NCBI RefSeq assembly: GCF_000974485.1
Contig: NZ_BBOM01000010.1
Span: 1 to 64,000 of the forward strand
Reading direction: 5' to 3'
From: Streptomyces sp. NBRC 109706
GTDB taxonomy: Bacteria; Actinomycetota; Actinomycetes; Streptomycetales; Streptomycetaceae
Length of the DNA stretch: 64,000 nucleotides
Shown: in pieces, positions 63,511 through 64,000 of the stretch
How positions within the stretch are numbered: position 1 is the first letter of the stretch
Layout of the letters: every line of letters starts with the position of its first letter
Translations under genes and position numbers: made by a program
Notes under the pieces: generated by a model
Told to the model about the DNA's origin: nothing
What the model saw: only the letters and a program-made list of their open reading frames with translations
Databases searched by the model: none

Positions 63511-64000
63511 GGGTCTGTCTGATGTTGTGATCACGAGGTGGGTTGCAGGCTGCGGATCCAGAGGAGTGCTGCGCGGAGTCCGAGGCCGATTGATAGTTGG
63601 CGGGGTCTTTGTCGTAGCGTGTGGCCAGGCCCGCCAGGGCGTGATCTTGTTGATGCCGCGTTCGACGGTGTTGCGCTCGCGATAGAGGCCGGGGCCACAG
63701 CTGACGGGGCGCCCGCCGCGTGATCCCTTCCTCCGGCGGTTCGCTGCCTGGTCCTTCGGCTCGGAAACCACGGCCTTGATTCCGCCTCTGCGCAGGTAGG
63801 TGCGGATGCGGCGAGAGGAATAGGTCTTGCCGCCGGCTACGACACCGGGCCAGGTCCGGACGACAGTCCCTCGCGCACCGCCCCCACCAGTGGGTGCCGT
63901 GGACCGTCCGGTGGTTGCAGCATGTGGCCGGCAGCCACGCCCACACGGGGAATGCGGGGGTCCGGGAGGCACAGATAAGGTTTGCTCTTCACTGCCGCCT
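63511..64000 (-). mobile_element. IS5-type insertion sequence, partial
   Basis: The sequence GGGTCTGTCTGATGTTGTGA at 63511 looks like the terminal inverted repeat of a Streptomyces IS5-type element; the element runs off the right end of the window. Confidence 0.6.
63531..64000 (-). pseudogene. IS5-family transposase, 3' part, frameshifted
   Basis: Minus-strand reading gives VVAGGKTYSSRRIRTYLRRG, GIKAVVSEPKDQAANRRRKG and LYRERNTVERGINKI, a DDE region with the final Glu. The homologous reading then changes frame to GLATRYDKDPANYQ and again to GLGLRAALLWIRSLQPTS, which ends at the TGA at 63533-63531. At least two indels are present, so this copy is inactive unless the elements rely on frameshifting. 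The upstream part lies outside the window. Confidence 0.65.

Noticed and set aside
1..64000. tRNA or rRNA genes, riboswitches and CRISPR arrays
   Set aside because: I looked for tRNA-like sequences, especially next to the integrase, and for repeat arrays, and found none that could be supported.

Overview
The window is very GC-rich, actinomycete-type DNA, almost certainly Streptomyces, judging by codon use, GTG starts, gene families and IS types. Its mix of conjugation modules, an integrase, an oriT-like site, IS fragments and many broken genes suggests a chromosome arm or a linear plasmid. All calls come from reading the sequence; no database search was run.

Layout. (1) 1-8.0 kb: a Streptomyces conjugative-element module: VirB4-like ATPase, Gp88-like protein, VirD4/TraG-like coupling ATPase, replication-relaxation protein, and a membrane-anchored lysozyme/NlpC protein. 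An IS110 element has cut off the 5' end of the virB4-like gene. (2) 8.3-15 kb: accessory DNA with an IS remnant, a truncated P-loop gene, a tautomerase plus zinc alcohol dehydrogenase, a broken thioesterase, a tyrosine recombinase, an alpha/beta hydrolase and a broken membrane protein. (3) 15.3-43.7 kb: a largely intact arsenic island and biosynthetic cluster. (4) 43.7-64 kb: a mosaic of a coiled-coil CHAT protease, DUF2637 genes, serine-recombinase and PIN remnants, an unusual Asp-Leu-Ala repeat protein, a mobC/relaxase region with an oriT-like triple hairpin, a P450, regulator and Mur-ligase remnants, an Rhs toxin with a candidate immunity gene, and IS701 and IS5-type fragments.

The centre is the main content. 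It combines arsenic resistance (ACR3 pump, arsenate reductase, several ArsR regulators, an ArsI-type C-As lyase, an ArsO-type flavoprotein), a private phosphate-type ABC importer (PstS, a PstC-PstA fusion, PstB), and enzymes matching the known logic for building carbon-arsenic bonds. An EPSP-synthase-like enzyme would join arsenate to an enolpyruvyl group. A phosphoglycerate-mutase-like enzyme would rearrange it to arsonopyruvate. A phosphonopyruvate-decarboxylase-like enzyme would give arsonoacetaldehyde. A one-module reducing polyketide synthase (KS-AT-DH-psiKR-ER-KR-ACP), a KASIII-like enzyme, an SDR, a Tat-exported molybdopterin oxidoreductase, a CTP-synthase-C-terminal-like protein, DedA and MFS proteins complete the set. 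This matches the arseno-organic polyketide clusters described in S. lividans and S. coelicolor. A repeated motif, TYGAC-N4-RTCRA, lies in pairs at several promoters and suggests that ArsR proteins control the cluster.
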